Assembly: GCF_030697375.1 (NCBI RefSeq) | Contig: NZ_JAUYQD010000055.1 | Coordinates: 50,310 to 114,309 of the forward strand | Reading direction: 5' to 3' | DNA length: 64,000 nt | From: Rhodoferax sp. | GTDB taxonomy: Bacteria; Pseudomonadota; Gammaproteobacteria; Burkholderiales; Burkholderiaceae_C | Shown: piece by piece, positions 26,801 through 33,170 of the stretch | Position numbering within the stretch: the stretch's first letter is position 1 | Layout of the letters: each line of letters starts with the position of its first letter | Notes under the pieces: generated by a model | What the model was told of the DNA's origin: nothing | Database searches by the model: none | The model's input: the letters and a program-made list of their open reading frames with translations, nothing else | Position numbers and translations under genes: made by a program

Positions 26801-27138
26801 TCCACCAGGCGCACCAAGTCGCCCCTGGTTTCGCCATTCAACTGGTACTGCACCGGCACACCACCCACCAGCAGGCGGTGGAAATGCCGGTTGGCGGACA
26901 ACAGCGCGGGCACGCCCAGGTCCAGCACCTGTTTGAGCGCGTCCTCGCGGGCGGCGGTGGGAATGTTCGGGTTGAGCTTGTGGATCGCCTCGCGCAGGCG
27001 GAAGGTCAGCAGCACCTGGCGGTAGTTGGCCCGCGCCGGGGTGGGGCCGTCGTGCGCAATGTCGGGGCCGTAGAGGTGGGTGTAGCCCACGTCCCGCAGC
27101 CAGGCCAGGGTTTCTTGTTCGAGTTGGTCTTCGGTCAC
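23818..27138 (-). CDS. hsdR: Type I restriction endonuclease subunit R
   Basis: A 1106-residue motor and nuclease subunit. The N-terminal PD-(D/E)xK domain shows RPDIILFVNGLPLVLIELKN; the helicase motor shows HTQGSGKSITMTCFA (motif I), VIADEAHRTQYG (motif II), VAFTGTP (motif III) and VIVRDMWLTGFDAPCVHTLY plus QAIARVNRVF (motifs V and VI). Start is GTG 27138 with GGGAGG about seven bases upstream. Between motifs II and III, where family members normally have a short loop, two repeat-derived segments are read in frame (about residues 424-444 and 470-486). It is the last gene of the island, 254 bp after the AlbA_2 gene. Confidence 0.96.
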   Translation of the reverse strand: MTEDQLEQETLAWLRDVGYTHLYGPDIAHDGPTPARANYRQVLLTFRLREAIHKLNPNIPTAAREDALKQVLDLGVPALLSANRHFHRLLVGGVPVQYQLNGETRGDLVRLVDWAKPERNEWLAVNQFSIKGPQHTRRPDIILFVNGLPLVLIELKNPADPNADVWKAYAQIQTYKAQIPDLFQTNEMLVISDGTEALLGSLSADAERFMAWRTIDGVTLDPLGEFNGLQTLVRGVLNPQYLLDYLRYFVLFEDDGGIVKKIAGYHQFHAVRLAIGQVVAASRPGGSQKGGVVWHTQGSGKSITMTCFAARVMQEPAMENPTIVVITDRNDLDGQLFGVFSLAQDLLREQPVQVTTRQDLRAKLANRPSGGIVFATIQKFMPGEDEDMFPVLSDRHNIVVIADEAHRTQYGFEAKLKTRKGIYKPNGAPAPVDIAQTATKYIATGDGVATPHRVEFAPPAYVVQTNPSISVRAEPVEALRQAQGERGIEHYQVGYAQHLRDALPHATFVAFTGTPVSSTDRDTRAVFGDYIHVYDMQQAKEDGATVAIYYESRLAKLRLKEADIAALDDEVDELAEDEEMSDQSRLKSRWAALEKVVGAEPRVASVAQDLVAHFEERGKAQTGKAMVVAMGRDICVHLYNAIIQLRPDWHSADPELGAIKIVMTGSASDRALLRPHIYSSQTKKRLEKRFKDPADPLQLVIVRDMWLTGFDAPCVHTLYVDKPMKGHNLMQAIARVNRVFKDKQGGLVVDYIGIGNELKAAMKEYTNAKGRGRPTVDAAEAYSVLMEKVDVLRAMLHGFDYSGFLTGGHKTLAGAANHVLGLQTGPAGAGSRDGKKRFADTALAMSKAFTLCCTLDQAKAVREEVAFLQGVKVILTKKDISTQKKTDEQRELAIRQIINSAVVSERVVDIFDAVGLDKPNIGLLSDEFLAQVKNLPEKNLAVELLERLLEGEIKSRFASNVVQDKKFSALLASVIQRYQNRSIETAQVMEELVEMAKKFREAASRGEKLGLTEDEVRFYDALANNESAVRELTDETLKKIAHELTENLRQSLSVDWSERESVRAKLRLMVKRILRKYKYPPDLMDGAVELVLQQAQALGESWSGDA
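25681..25730. repeat. 50-bp palindromic element (TTCGACAGGCTCAG type) inside hsdR
   Basis: Arms 25681-25703 and 25708-25730 pair at 19 of 23 positions around GGGC. The sequence (GGGCTTGTCGAAGGGCTTCG next to ACAGGCTCAGCCCGAACGG) is a palindrome type I recognise as widespread in many bacterial genomes. Here it is translated in hsdR as VRAEPVEALRQAQGER. Confidence 0.85.
25808..25868 (+). repeat. Interspersed repeat copy 6, in frame inside hsdR (antisense)
   Basis: TTGCTATATATTTGGTAGCT, then GTTTGCGCAATATCCACGGG and GGCTGGAGCCCCATTTGGC is a full-length copy, inserted antisense to hsdR. It is translated from the minus strand as APAPVDIAQTATKYIAT. Confidence 0.9.
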
Positions 27139-27320
27139 GGTGCCCTCCCAGGCTTTTGTTCTTTGTACTCGCTGTGCTGTACACGGTATGCAAGAACTCT
27201 TTAATGCATGCCAGCGATATTAAAGCGCTCTTTGATTGATATTAAGCGCCGTTGTCAGGGAATCTCTGAATAGCCAACTCCACTGGACGGTGACCATGCG
27301 CGGGAGCAGAGTTGTGAATA

Positions 27321-27375
27321 AAATTGGCCTGTAGCCCCCGTGCAATGTGCGCGAGCAGCTATCAAAAGCATAGTG
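27321..27375 (-). repeat. Interspersed repeat copy 7, 3' of the AlbA_2 gene
   Basis: The plus strand reads AATTGGCCTGTAGCCCCCGT, then GCAATGTGCGCGAGCAGCTA and TCAAAAGCATAG, so the element runs in the minus orientation. It ends 17 bp before the stop codon of the AlbA_2 gene, in its 3' flank, within the 254-bp gap before hsdR. Nothing else was recognised in that gap. Confidence 0.9.
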
Positions 27376-27392
27376 AATTCAGTGCATTTGGT

Positions 27393-28868
27393 CTATGGCA
27401 ACACATCCCAACGCCCACCCTTGTCACCTCCAATACGGCGAATTTGGCCAGCGTCTCGCAGTTTTCGGATGGCGCGATTGATGGCGCTTTCGGACTTTCC
27501 AAGTAGTTCGGCCAGCTCTTGCACGGTGATTTCTGCATTGCCTTTCATCGCATCGAGAATGCGCCACGGCGTTTTCTCTGGCGTTTTCTCTGGCGTTTCG
27601 GTCAAAACGCCGGTGAAACCATGCCCCCAAGTCATTTTCAGCGTGGTCTGCTCAAACGGCTCGAAGAAATCTGCCAAGCGCACCGCATGCCCCATGTCCT
27701 CCCAACCTGAACGGATCTTGGGCAATCCCGAGCCCGCACGTTCCCCCAGATTGATGAACAAAAACATCTGGTGTAAGGTGCGGTTGCGGCAGTCGCTGGC
27801 ACCGCCCGCCAAGGCTTGCGCCACCGGCACACGCATCATGCCGGGGTTGCGAAACACAAAACCCGAAGGCTGCTTGACCACCAGCACCGAGGCCCGACCC
27901 GAGTAGTCCGCATGGATGAGCGTGTTCACCAAGGCCTCACGCAGGGCCTGGTGCGCGGGCGTGTCGTCCACCCGCTCGCCGCCTTGCAACACAAAGGGCA
28001 CCTTCAGGTCTTCGGTCAGCTTGCGAATCACGCGACGGAAAAAGTCATACAGATTGCCCGACCACGCACCATCCGGCACGATGCGGTCCAGCCAGCGGGT
28101 TTGTGATTGGGCGTCCGCCGGGCGCTCCTGGTAGTCCAGGAAGTAGAGGGGGAACGCCTCGGCAATCGAAGTCCACTGCCCAAACATCAACAGCCCGGCA
28201 GCGGTCAAGCCTGCTTCACCATTGGCACGGTTTTCGCACCAGCCACCAATGAGCCGCAAAAATTCGTCGTCGTCCGTGTTCAGCCACGGGTGGCCCGGCC
28301 GGTGCACGGCAAAGGCGTTGCGGTAGGCACGCAGGCTGTCGGCGTCCAGGTCGCGCATGCCAAATTTGTCCAGAATGCGCGTGTCCCGGCTGTCCTCCAT
28401 CTGCTCCGCCAGCATGCGTTTGACGGTGTCGTCGTCGCACTTGCGGTCGCCATCGTGCAGGCGGCGGTAGGTATTGCCCAGGGGCTGGCCGTGCAAGTAC
28501 ACCGGTTTCTGCTTGCGCGTGGCTTGGGGGATGCGGATGGCCAGAATGGTCTTACCGCCTACTACCACCTCTTCCACCTCGGCATCGGTCAGCAGATTGG
28601 CGCTGACCTTGGCCGGGTTGTTCAGGTTGTTGAACAGATCGGTCCGCAACTTGGCGGCATTGCTCAGGCCCGCGATGCTGAACTCGCCGTCTTTCTCGCG
28701 CACGCCCAGCAGCACCACGCCCCCATGCGCGTTGGCCATGGCGGAGTAACTGGACCAAAAGTCTTTGGGGATTTCGCCTTGGCCGTTCTGGCCTTGGGCC
28801 AGCTTGCACTCCAGATCGACGGACTCGCGCAGCAGCGACAAGTCTTCCAGGGTATTCAGATCAAACAT
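27393..28868 (-). CDS. Schlafen AlbA_2-domain ATP-binding protein (RecG-like C-terminus)
   Basis: A 491-residue protein. Residues about 8-135 form an AlbA_2 (Schlafen) domain (ESVDLECKLAQG, MANAHGGVVLLGVREKDGEF), followed by a HATPase_c_4-like region with LREALVNTLIHADYSGRASV and NPGMMRVPVAQALAGGASDC RN, then a Thr/Pro-rich linker with tandem ETPEKTPEKTP and a C-terminal winged helix (ITVQELAELLGKSESAINRA). Such proteins are frequent in defence and R-M islands; a nucleic-acid-sensing role is plausible but unproven. ATG 28868 is preferred because GGAGG lies seven bases upstream; the ATG at 28886 has none. Confidence 0.85.
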   Translation of the reverse strand: MFDLNTLEDLSLLRESVDLECKLAQGQNGQGEIPKDFWSSYSAMANAHGGVVLLGVREKDGEFSIAGLSNAAKLRTDLFNNLNNPAKVSANLLTDAEVEEVVVGGKTILAIRIPQATRKQKPVYLHGQPLGNTYRRLHDGDRKCDDDTVKRMLAEQMEDSRDTRILDKFGMRDLDADSLRAYRNAFAVHRPGHPWLNTDDDEFLRLIGGWCENRANGEAGLTAAGLLMFGQWTSIAEAFPLYFLDYQERPADAQSQTRWLDRIVPDGAWSGNLYDFFRRVIRKLTEDLKVPFVLQGGERVDDTPAHQALREALVNTLIHADYSGRASVLVVKQPSGFVFRNPGMMRVPVAQALAGGASDCRNRTLHQMFLFINLGERAGSGLPKIRSGWEDMGHAVRLADFFEPFEQTTLKMTWGHGFTGVLTETPEKTPEKTPWRILDAMKGNAEITVQELAELLGKSESAINRAIRKLRDAGQIRRIGGDKGGRWDVLP

Positions 28869-28906
28869 CAACACGCCTCCAACCATGTTTGAACATGTAT
28901 TTGAGC

Positions 28907-28963
28907 ATCAAATCGGCCTGTGGCCCGCGTGGGATGTGCGCAAGCTGCTATTAAAAGCATAGT
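28907..28963 (-). repeat. Interspersed repeat copy 8, 3' of the DUF4276 gene
   Basis: The plus strand reads TCAAATCGGCCTGTGGCCCG, then CGTGGGATGTGCGCAAGCTG and CTATTAAAAGCATAG. It ends 18 bp from the DUF4276 stop codon and fills most of the gap to the AlbA_2 gene. Confidence 0.88.
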
Positions 28964-28981
28964 GATTGAGAGACGCTGGCA

Positions 28982-29578
28982 TTACACCAATTGCTCCAGC
29001 TTCGATACCCAAGCGTCAAAGCGTGGGCACTCTTGGCGAATGGTGGCCAGCCCAGCCAGCGCCACAATTTCAGGGCCATGCAGTTTCTTGTCATACCCCG
29101 AAAAGTGCTTTTTCATGCGGTGTGACGGACTGGTTTCAAAGCTGTCGTTCACCAATTCGGGTGAGCCTGCCTGGCGTACAGCCTGCTGCATTGCTTCCAG
29201 TTGCGCCGCAGAACCGCCCATAAGGTCAACCGCCTGTTGGGGGGCACCAAAAAGCAAGGCTTCAAACTCATAGCGCTGCACGTAGGGGACCAACCGCGCG
29301 CGCCTGTCCTCATCTACCAAGGCACCAATGGCGGCTTCCAGCTGCTCAATGCTTCGGCTTTCACGCCCTTTGAACCCGTAGAAATCATAAAAAGTCGATA
29401 CGCGCTCGAAACCACCCAACAAGGCAGGCAACACCCCGCGAATTTTGTCCAGGCTGACGTTGCCGCGCAGGTCAATAGCCGTCACAGTGACGCCGAAAGC
29501 TGCCAAATGCGGGCGCAACACCCGGCTCACAAATTCGCGCTCCGTCGCGCCTTCCACGCTGATGCCAAGGCGGGTCAT
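28982..29578 (-). CDS. DUF4276 protein, partner of the AAA ATPase
   Basis: A 198-residue protein with GISVEGATEREFVSRVLRPH at the N-terminus and RLVPYVQRYEFEALLFGAP in the middle, both hallmarks of DUF4276. The VEGxTE stretch resembles the first acidic motif of Toprim-type nucleases such as OLD proteins; DFYGFKG may hold a second acidic position. Its start overlaps the stop of the upstream AAA ATPase gene (ATGA), so the two are translated together. By analogy with ATPase/Toprim pairs in known defence systems it may be the effector nuclease. That is inference from context. Confidence 0.75.
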   Translation of the reverse strand: MTRLGISVEGATEREFVSRVLRPHLAAFGVTVTAIDLRGNVSLDKIRGVLPALLGGFERVSTFYDFYGFKGRESRSIEQLEAAIGALVDEDRRARLVPYVQRYEFEALLFGAPQQAVDLMGGSAAQLEAMQQAVRQAGSPELVNDSFETSPSHRMKKHFSGYDKKLHGPEIVALAGLATIRQECPRFDAWVSKLEQLV

Positions 29579-30669
29579 TCGGGAGTCCCTCCTAGCGCAT
29601 TCATCTCCCACACATCACCCAGCTTGTACGATTTGAGCCACTCAGCAACCTCGGCCTCTTGCAAGCGGCGAAACACCGATGCATTGTCAACTTGATCCAC
29701 CACCACCATGTCTTGCCAGCCAAACTGGTTGGCCAGCGTCACGGATTGGGTGGAGGCAATGATCTGGGTTTTTTCACTGGCCGAACGCATCAGCGCCGCC
29801 AACAGTTGCATGGCAAAGGGGTGCAGGCCCAGCTCAGGTTCGTCCATCAAAATAATGGTGGGCAAGTTGGGCTGCAGCAGCAGCGTTGCCAGGCAGATAA
29901 AGCGCAAGGTACCGTCGGACAGCATGGTGGCGTCAAAATAATCGTCGCTGCCCTTGTGCTTCCAGCGCAGGCGAATCAGGTCATTGGCCTCGGGCTGAAA
30001 AATGAAGTTTTGAAAGTAAGGCGCGACCCGCTGGACGGTTCGCACGATGTGGGTGAATGCATCGGTATCCCGAATGCCGTACAAGAAGGCCGCCAAGTTG
30101 TCGCCCTGCGCCATCAGTCGGTCATTGGCATGCATGCTGTATGCCGCTTTGACTTTGGCGGTGTCGCTGGTGTCGTGGAAGTGGTAGACCTTCCAGTCTT
30201 GCAGGTAGCGGGCAACGTTGGCCGCTACGGTTGCTTTACCGGCTTTGGGTAAAGCTGATTCCAACGCTCCAGCCTTGGCGAGGCTGTGCATTTGTTTGCC
30301 CCCTTTGTAGCCATATTTATCGGCATCAAACAACGCAAATTCTTTAGCAAAAACCAAGGTGTCATCCGTCGTTGGAACTAGTTCCGCTCTGTATTCATTG
30401 GGGCTGAAATGCAAATCAAGGCGGATTTTGTCCGTCGTCTTGCGGCCAAAAAACAAAGTACGGTCAGCGCCGTTCAACTGGGTGCGCACATGCAACTGCA
30501 AGTCTTTCTCCAGCAGCTTGTTCATGAACTTGAAAAAGCTGATGAAGTTGGACTTGCCAGCGCCGTTAGAGCCGATCAGTATGTTCAGCGGCAGCAACTC
30601 CAGATCCAGTTCACGGATAGAGCGAAAGCCCTTGAGCTTGATATGTTGCAGGCGTCCTAGCGCGGCCAT
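29575..30669 (-). CDS. AAA-family (ABC/SMC-type) ATPase, defence-associated
   Basis: A 364-residue ATPase with Walker A GSNGAGKS at residues 33-40, the ABC signature-like LSDGT at 250-254 and Walker B TIILMDEPELGLHP at about 271-284, plus the ASTQSVTLAN switch region. The start LQHIKLKGFRSIRELDLELL is typical of AAA_15/AAA_21 proteins such as OLD-like ATPases. It overlaps the DUF4276 gene by 4 bp, forming a two-gene module. Predicted role: nucleotide-controlled activation of the DUF4276 partner in anti-phage defence (inference). Confidence 0.85.
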   Translation of the reverse strand: MAALGRLQHIKLKGFRSIRELDLELLPLNILIGSNGAGKSNFISFFKFMNKLLEKDLQLHVRTQLNGADRTLFFGRKTTDKIRLDLHFSPNEYRAELVPTTDDTLVFAKEFALFDADKYGYKGGKQMHSLAKAGALESALPKAGKATVAANVARYLQDWKVYHFHDTSDTAKVKAAYSMHANDRLMAQGDNLAAFLYGIRDTDAFTHIVRTVQRVAPYFQNFIFQPEANDLIRLRWKHKGSDDYFDATMLSDGTLRFICLATLLLQPNLPTIILMDEPELGLHPFAMQLLAALMRSASEKTQIIASTQSVTLANQFGWQDMVVVDQVDNASVFRRLQEAEVAEWLKSYKLGDVWEMNALGGTPE

Positions 30670-30806
30670 TGGGGGCCTCTTTCTTCAGTTAAACGGGTGA
30701 TAACAAGAGTAAACCACAAGCAGTGTTGGGAGTGGCCCCTGCCTTTCTCAGTCTGGGGTGGCGGCCTGATTTTGTGGAAAGGACCCATTGGCTAAGGAAT
30801 AGAGTG

Positions 30807-30865
30807 CCAAATTGGCCATTTACGCACGCAGGATGTGCGCAAGCAGCTATCAAAAGCATAGTGAA
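30807..30865 (-). repeat. Interspersed repeat copy 9, 3' of the intact DUF1016 gene
   Basis: The plus strand reads CAAATTGGCCATTTACGCAC, then GCAGGATGTGCGCAAGCAGC and TATCAAAAGCATAG. It lies 16 bp from the stop of the DUF1016 gene, within a 212-bp gap that holds no other recognisable feature. Confidence 0.85.
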
Positions 30866-30881
30866 TGTGGGGGCGGTTTCA

Positions 30882-31976
30882 TCAGGGCTTTTGGCCAAAC
30901 CCCAAGTCAGCGCTTTTTGCGGCGGGTAAATCAGGTATTTCCTCTCCCGCCAGCTCCGCCTCAATGTCGGCAATGCTGGGCAGGCTTTGCTCCAGCAGGG
31001 GCGGCAAGTCGCGCAGCAACTGGTATTCAGCCACGCCGATGGGCTTGTCGATGCCGGACAGCGCGTATTCCGCCACCAGCCGGTTTTGCTGCTTGCACAG
31101 CAGCAGGCCGATGGTCGGTTTGTCGTCCGGCGCTTTCACCTGCGCGTCCACCGCTGCCAGATAAAAGTTGAGCTGACCTGCGTGTTCAGGCTTGAAGGCT
31201 GTGGCCTTCAGCTCGACCACCACATAACATTTCAGGCGTGTGTGATAAAAAAGCAGGTCGATAAAAAACTCATCGCCCGCCACTTCCAAGCGGAACTGCC
31301 GCCCGACGAAGGCAAAGCCAGCCCCCAGCTCCAGCAGGAAGCGGGTGATGTGGCGAATCAGGCCACTTTCAATCTCGCGCTCGTGGGCATCGTCCCCCAG
31401 GCCGAGAAAGTCGAACATATACGGGTCTTTGAGCGTGTCGTGTGCCAACGCCGAATCCGGGGCGGGCAGGCGGGCCTTGAAGTTGGTCACCGCAGCACCC
31501 TGGCGCAGGTGCAAGCGGTTTTTGATATTGAGGGACAGCGTGGTGCGCGACCAGCCATGCTCCACCGTCTGCACCGCATACCACTCACGGTCAGCAGCAT
31601 CGGTTAGCTGCGTCAACACGGTCACGATATGGAACCACGGCAATTGGGCAGCAGGCTGCTGCCCAAATAGGCCGTCCGGGCAATGCTGGGCAAAAAACCG
31701 CATGTATTTGAGGTTGCGGGGCGACCAGCCGCGCATATCGGGAAAGGCATCTTTCAGGTCCAGCGCCAGCCGGTCAATGACCTTGGCCCCCCAGCCCTGG
31801 GTTTGTTGCCGTTCCAAAATGTCGCGCCCCACGCGGCCATAGAGCTGCACCAGTTCGGCATTGACGGACAGCGAGGCGCGTTGCCGGGCCTGGACGATCT
31901 GGCCCTTGAGCTGCGCCAGCCAGTCTGCGTAGCCTTCGGGCAGGGTCAGTGTGGATTTGCCGGTGGGGGTGGTCAT
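30882..31976 (-). CDS. DUF1016 PD-(D/E)xK nuclease (YhcG type), intact copy
   Basis: A 364-residue protein. The N-terminal DUF1016_N part (LYGRVGRDILERQQTQGWGA, FPDMRGWSPRNLKYMRFFAQ) is followed by a nuclease core with FVGRQFRLEVAGDEFFIDLL, FYHTRLKCYVVVELK and FKPEHAGQLNFYLAAVDAQV, which carry the D, ExK and Q of the PD-(D/E)xK fold. Proteins of this family often accompany type I R-M systems. Its last about 15 residues are read from DNA that, in another frame, matches the tail of the neighbouring DUF3800 gene. Confidence 0.88.
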   Translation of the reverse strand: MTTPTGKSTLTLPEGYADWLAQLKGQIVQARQRASLSVNAELVQLYGRVGRDILERQQTQGWGAKVIDRLALDLKDAFPDMRGWSPRNLKYMRFFAQHCPDGLFGQQPAAQLPWFHIVTVLTQLTDAADREWYAVQTVEHGWSRTTLSLNIKNRLHLRQGAAVTNFKARLPAPDSALAHDTLKDPYMFDFLGLGDDAHEREIESGLIRHITRFLLELGAGFAFVGRQFRLEVAGDEFFIDLLFYHTRLKCYVVVELKATAFKPEHAGQLNFYLAAVDAQVKAPDDKPTIGLLLCKQQNRLVAEYALSGIDKPIGVAEYQLLRDLPPLLEQSLPSIADIEAELAGEEIPDLPAAKSADLGFGQKP

Positions 31977-32027
31977 ATGGTCCTCTTCATCAGACTTGCT
32001 TGGGAGACGTCACGGCTGGGATTTTTA

Positions 32028-32085
32028 GCATCAAATTGGCCTATAGCCCATGTGGAATGAGCGTTAGAAGCTATCAAAGTCATCG
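32028..32085 (-). repeat. Interspersed repeat copy 10, 3' of the DUF3800 gene
   Basis: The plus strand reads CATCAAATTGGCCTATAGCC, then CATGTGGAATGAGCGTTAGA and AGCTATCAAAGTCAT. It lies about 50 bp from the DUF3800 stop codon. Confidence 0.85.
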
Positions 32086-32134
32086 TTGTTTCAAGGTGGC
32101 TCACATGTTGCGCGTTGTTAGGCTAAACTAACCC

Positions 32135-33043
32135 TCAAGTGGATTGGGGGTTCCTGGTCGGCGTTATAGCCTCGGTGGGTTCATCGGGGCTTTTCGCTTT
32201 CTGAGGTGGGTAAATCAGCAATCCCACATTCTCAAAGCCCGTGCCCACAGCATTTCGACCACCATCGCAGTAAAACTTGCGCTTCAGCAACTCGAACGCT
32301 TGATTCGGTTGGGCGGGCCGCAGGTAGTTCACTCCCACCGGCCGCGCCACCAGATCAGCCAACTGCAATCCGGTCAAATTGGTCTTCTTGTCAGCAAACA
32401 CAATGTCAAACGGCAAGCGCTGGCTATCGGTGGTGGTGCCATCACGAATCCGGCGGAACTCCAATTCGAGTTCCCGGTCTTCCTTGTTGCCCCGGCACTC
32501 CACCACCACATGGGTTCGGAGATTCTCTTGCCCTTTTTCGGTCAAAAACTCGTGCAGCGCTTCCAGACAGATGCCCAGAGCGATGTGATACGGATTCGAG
32601 GTGGCACCTTCACTCCGCGACAGTCTTGCTTTATCGACCACACACGCAATCAAAATAAAGTTGCTGGCATCCATGATGGAGTTCAGCCGTTCCATGAACG
32701 CGGTGCGGGTGGGCCGATGGCTCAAGAAGGCAAAAGCTCCCTTTTGCTTGCTGATCTCGTTTTCATGCAAGACCACACTGTCATGTCCGAAGTAGTTGAA
32801 CTTGAGTTTTTCAACCGCCGGGATGATCTGCTCGCTGTAGTGCCGCTTGTGAAAAATGCACAAAGCCAGCACAAAAACCGGGTAGCCTGGGTCAATGCTG
32901 GCCAGGGAGTGGTCGCCGCTTTCGTCCACATAGACCACGTAATCGCTGAACCGCTTTTCCGCCGTGTCAGCCGAGGGCTTCTCCAGCGGCGTTGCCTCTG
33001 CCACTTCAAAAAGCGCGTACTGGGTACCCGGTTTTGTGGTCAT
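32135..33043 (-). CDS. DUF3800 domain protein
   Basis: A 302-residue protein with VVYVDESGDHSLASIDPGYP near residue 37 and the distal LPFDIVFADKKTNLTGLQLA and DLVARPVG that define DUF3800, a family with an RNase H-like fold whose conserved DES and distal acidic residues look catalytic. It is commonly found in defence islands and mobile elements; function unknown. The C-terminus GLLIYPPQKAKSPDEPT has a nucleotide-level match next to the DUF1016 gene. The neighbours are hsdS upstream and the DUF1016 gene downstream. Confidence 0.85.
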   Translation of the reverse strand: MTTKPGTQYALFEVAEATPLEKPSADTAEKRFSDYVVYVDESGDHSLASIDPGYPVFVLALCIFHKRHYSEQIIPAVEKLKFNYFGHDSVVLHENEISKQKGAFAFLSHRPTRTAFMERLNSIMDASNFILIACVVDKARLSRSEGATSNPYHIALGICLEALHEFLTEKGQENLRTHVVVECRGNKEDRELELEFRRIRDGTTTDSQRLPFDIVFADKKTNLTGLQLADLVARPVGVNYLRPAQPNQAFELLKRKFYCDGGRNAVGTGFENVGLLIYPPQKAKSPDEPTEAITPTRNPQST

Positions 33044-33095
33044 TCTGTTCTCTTCATCAGAATTGCTTGGACGGTGGGTTGGCTCTGTATTTGAG

Positions 33096-33156
33096 CATCA
33101 AATTGGCCTGTAGCCCCCGTGGAATGTGCGTGAGAAGCTATTGAAAGCATAGCGAT
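33096..33156 (-). repeat. Interspersed repeat copy 11, 3' of hsdS
   Basis: The plus strand reads CATCAAATTGGCCTGTAGCC, then CCCGTGGAATGTGCGTGAGA and AGCTATTGAAAGCATAGCG. It lies 14 bp from the hsdS stop codon. Confidence 0.9.
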
Positions 33157-33170
33157 TTTTGGTGCTGGGT

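Noticed and set aside
30689..30973. Short minus-strand frame (LIYPPQKA...) before DUF1016
   Set aside because: Interpreted as the remnant tail of a DUF3800-type gene rather than an expressed gene.
27321..33156. CRISPR array made of the repeat copies in the island
   Set aside because: Copies are 1-2 kb apart, imperfect, and separated by genes rather than by short uniform spacers.
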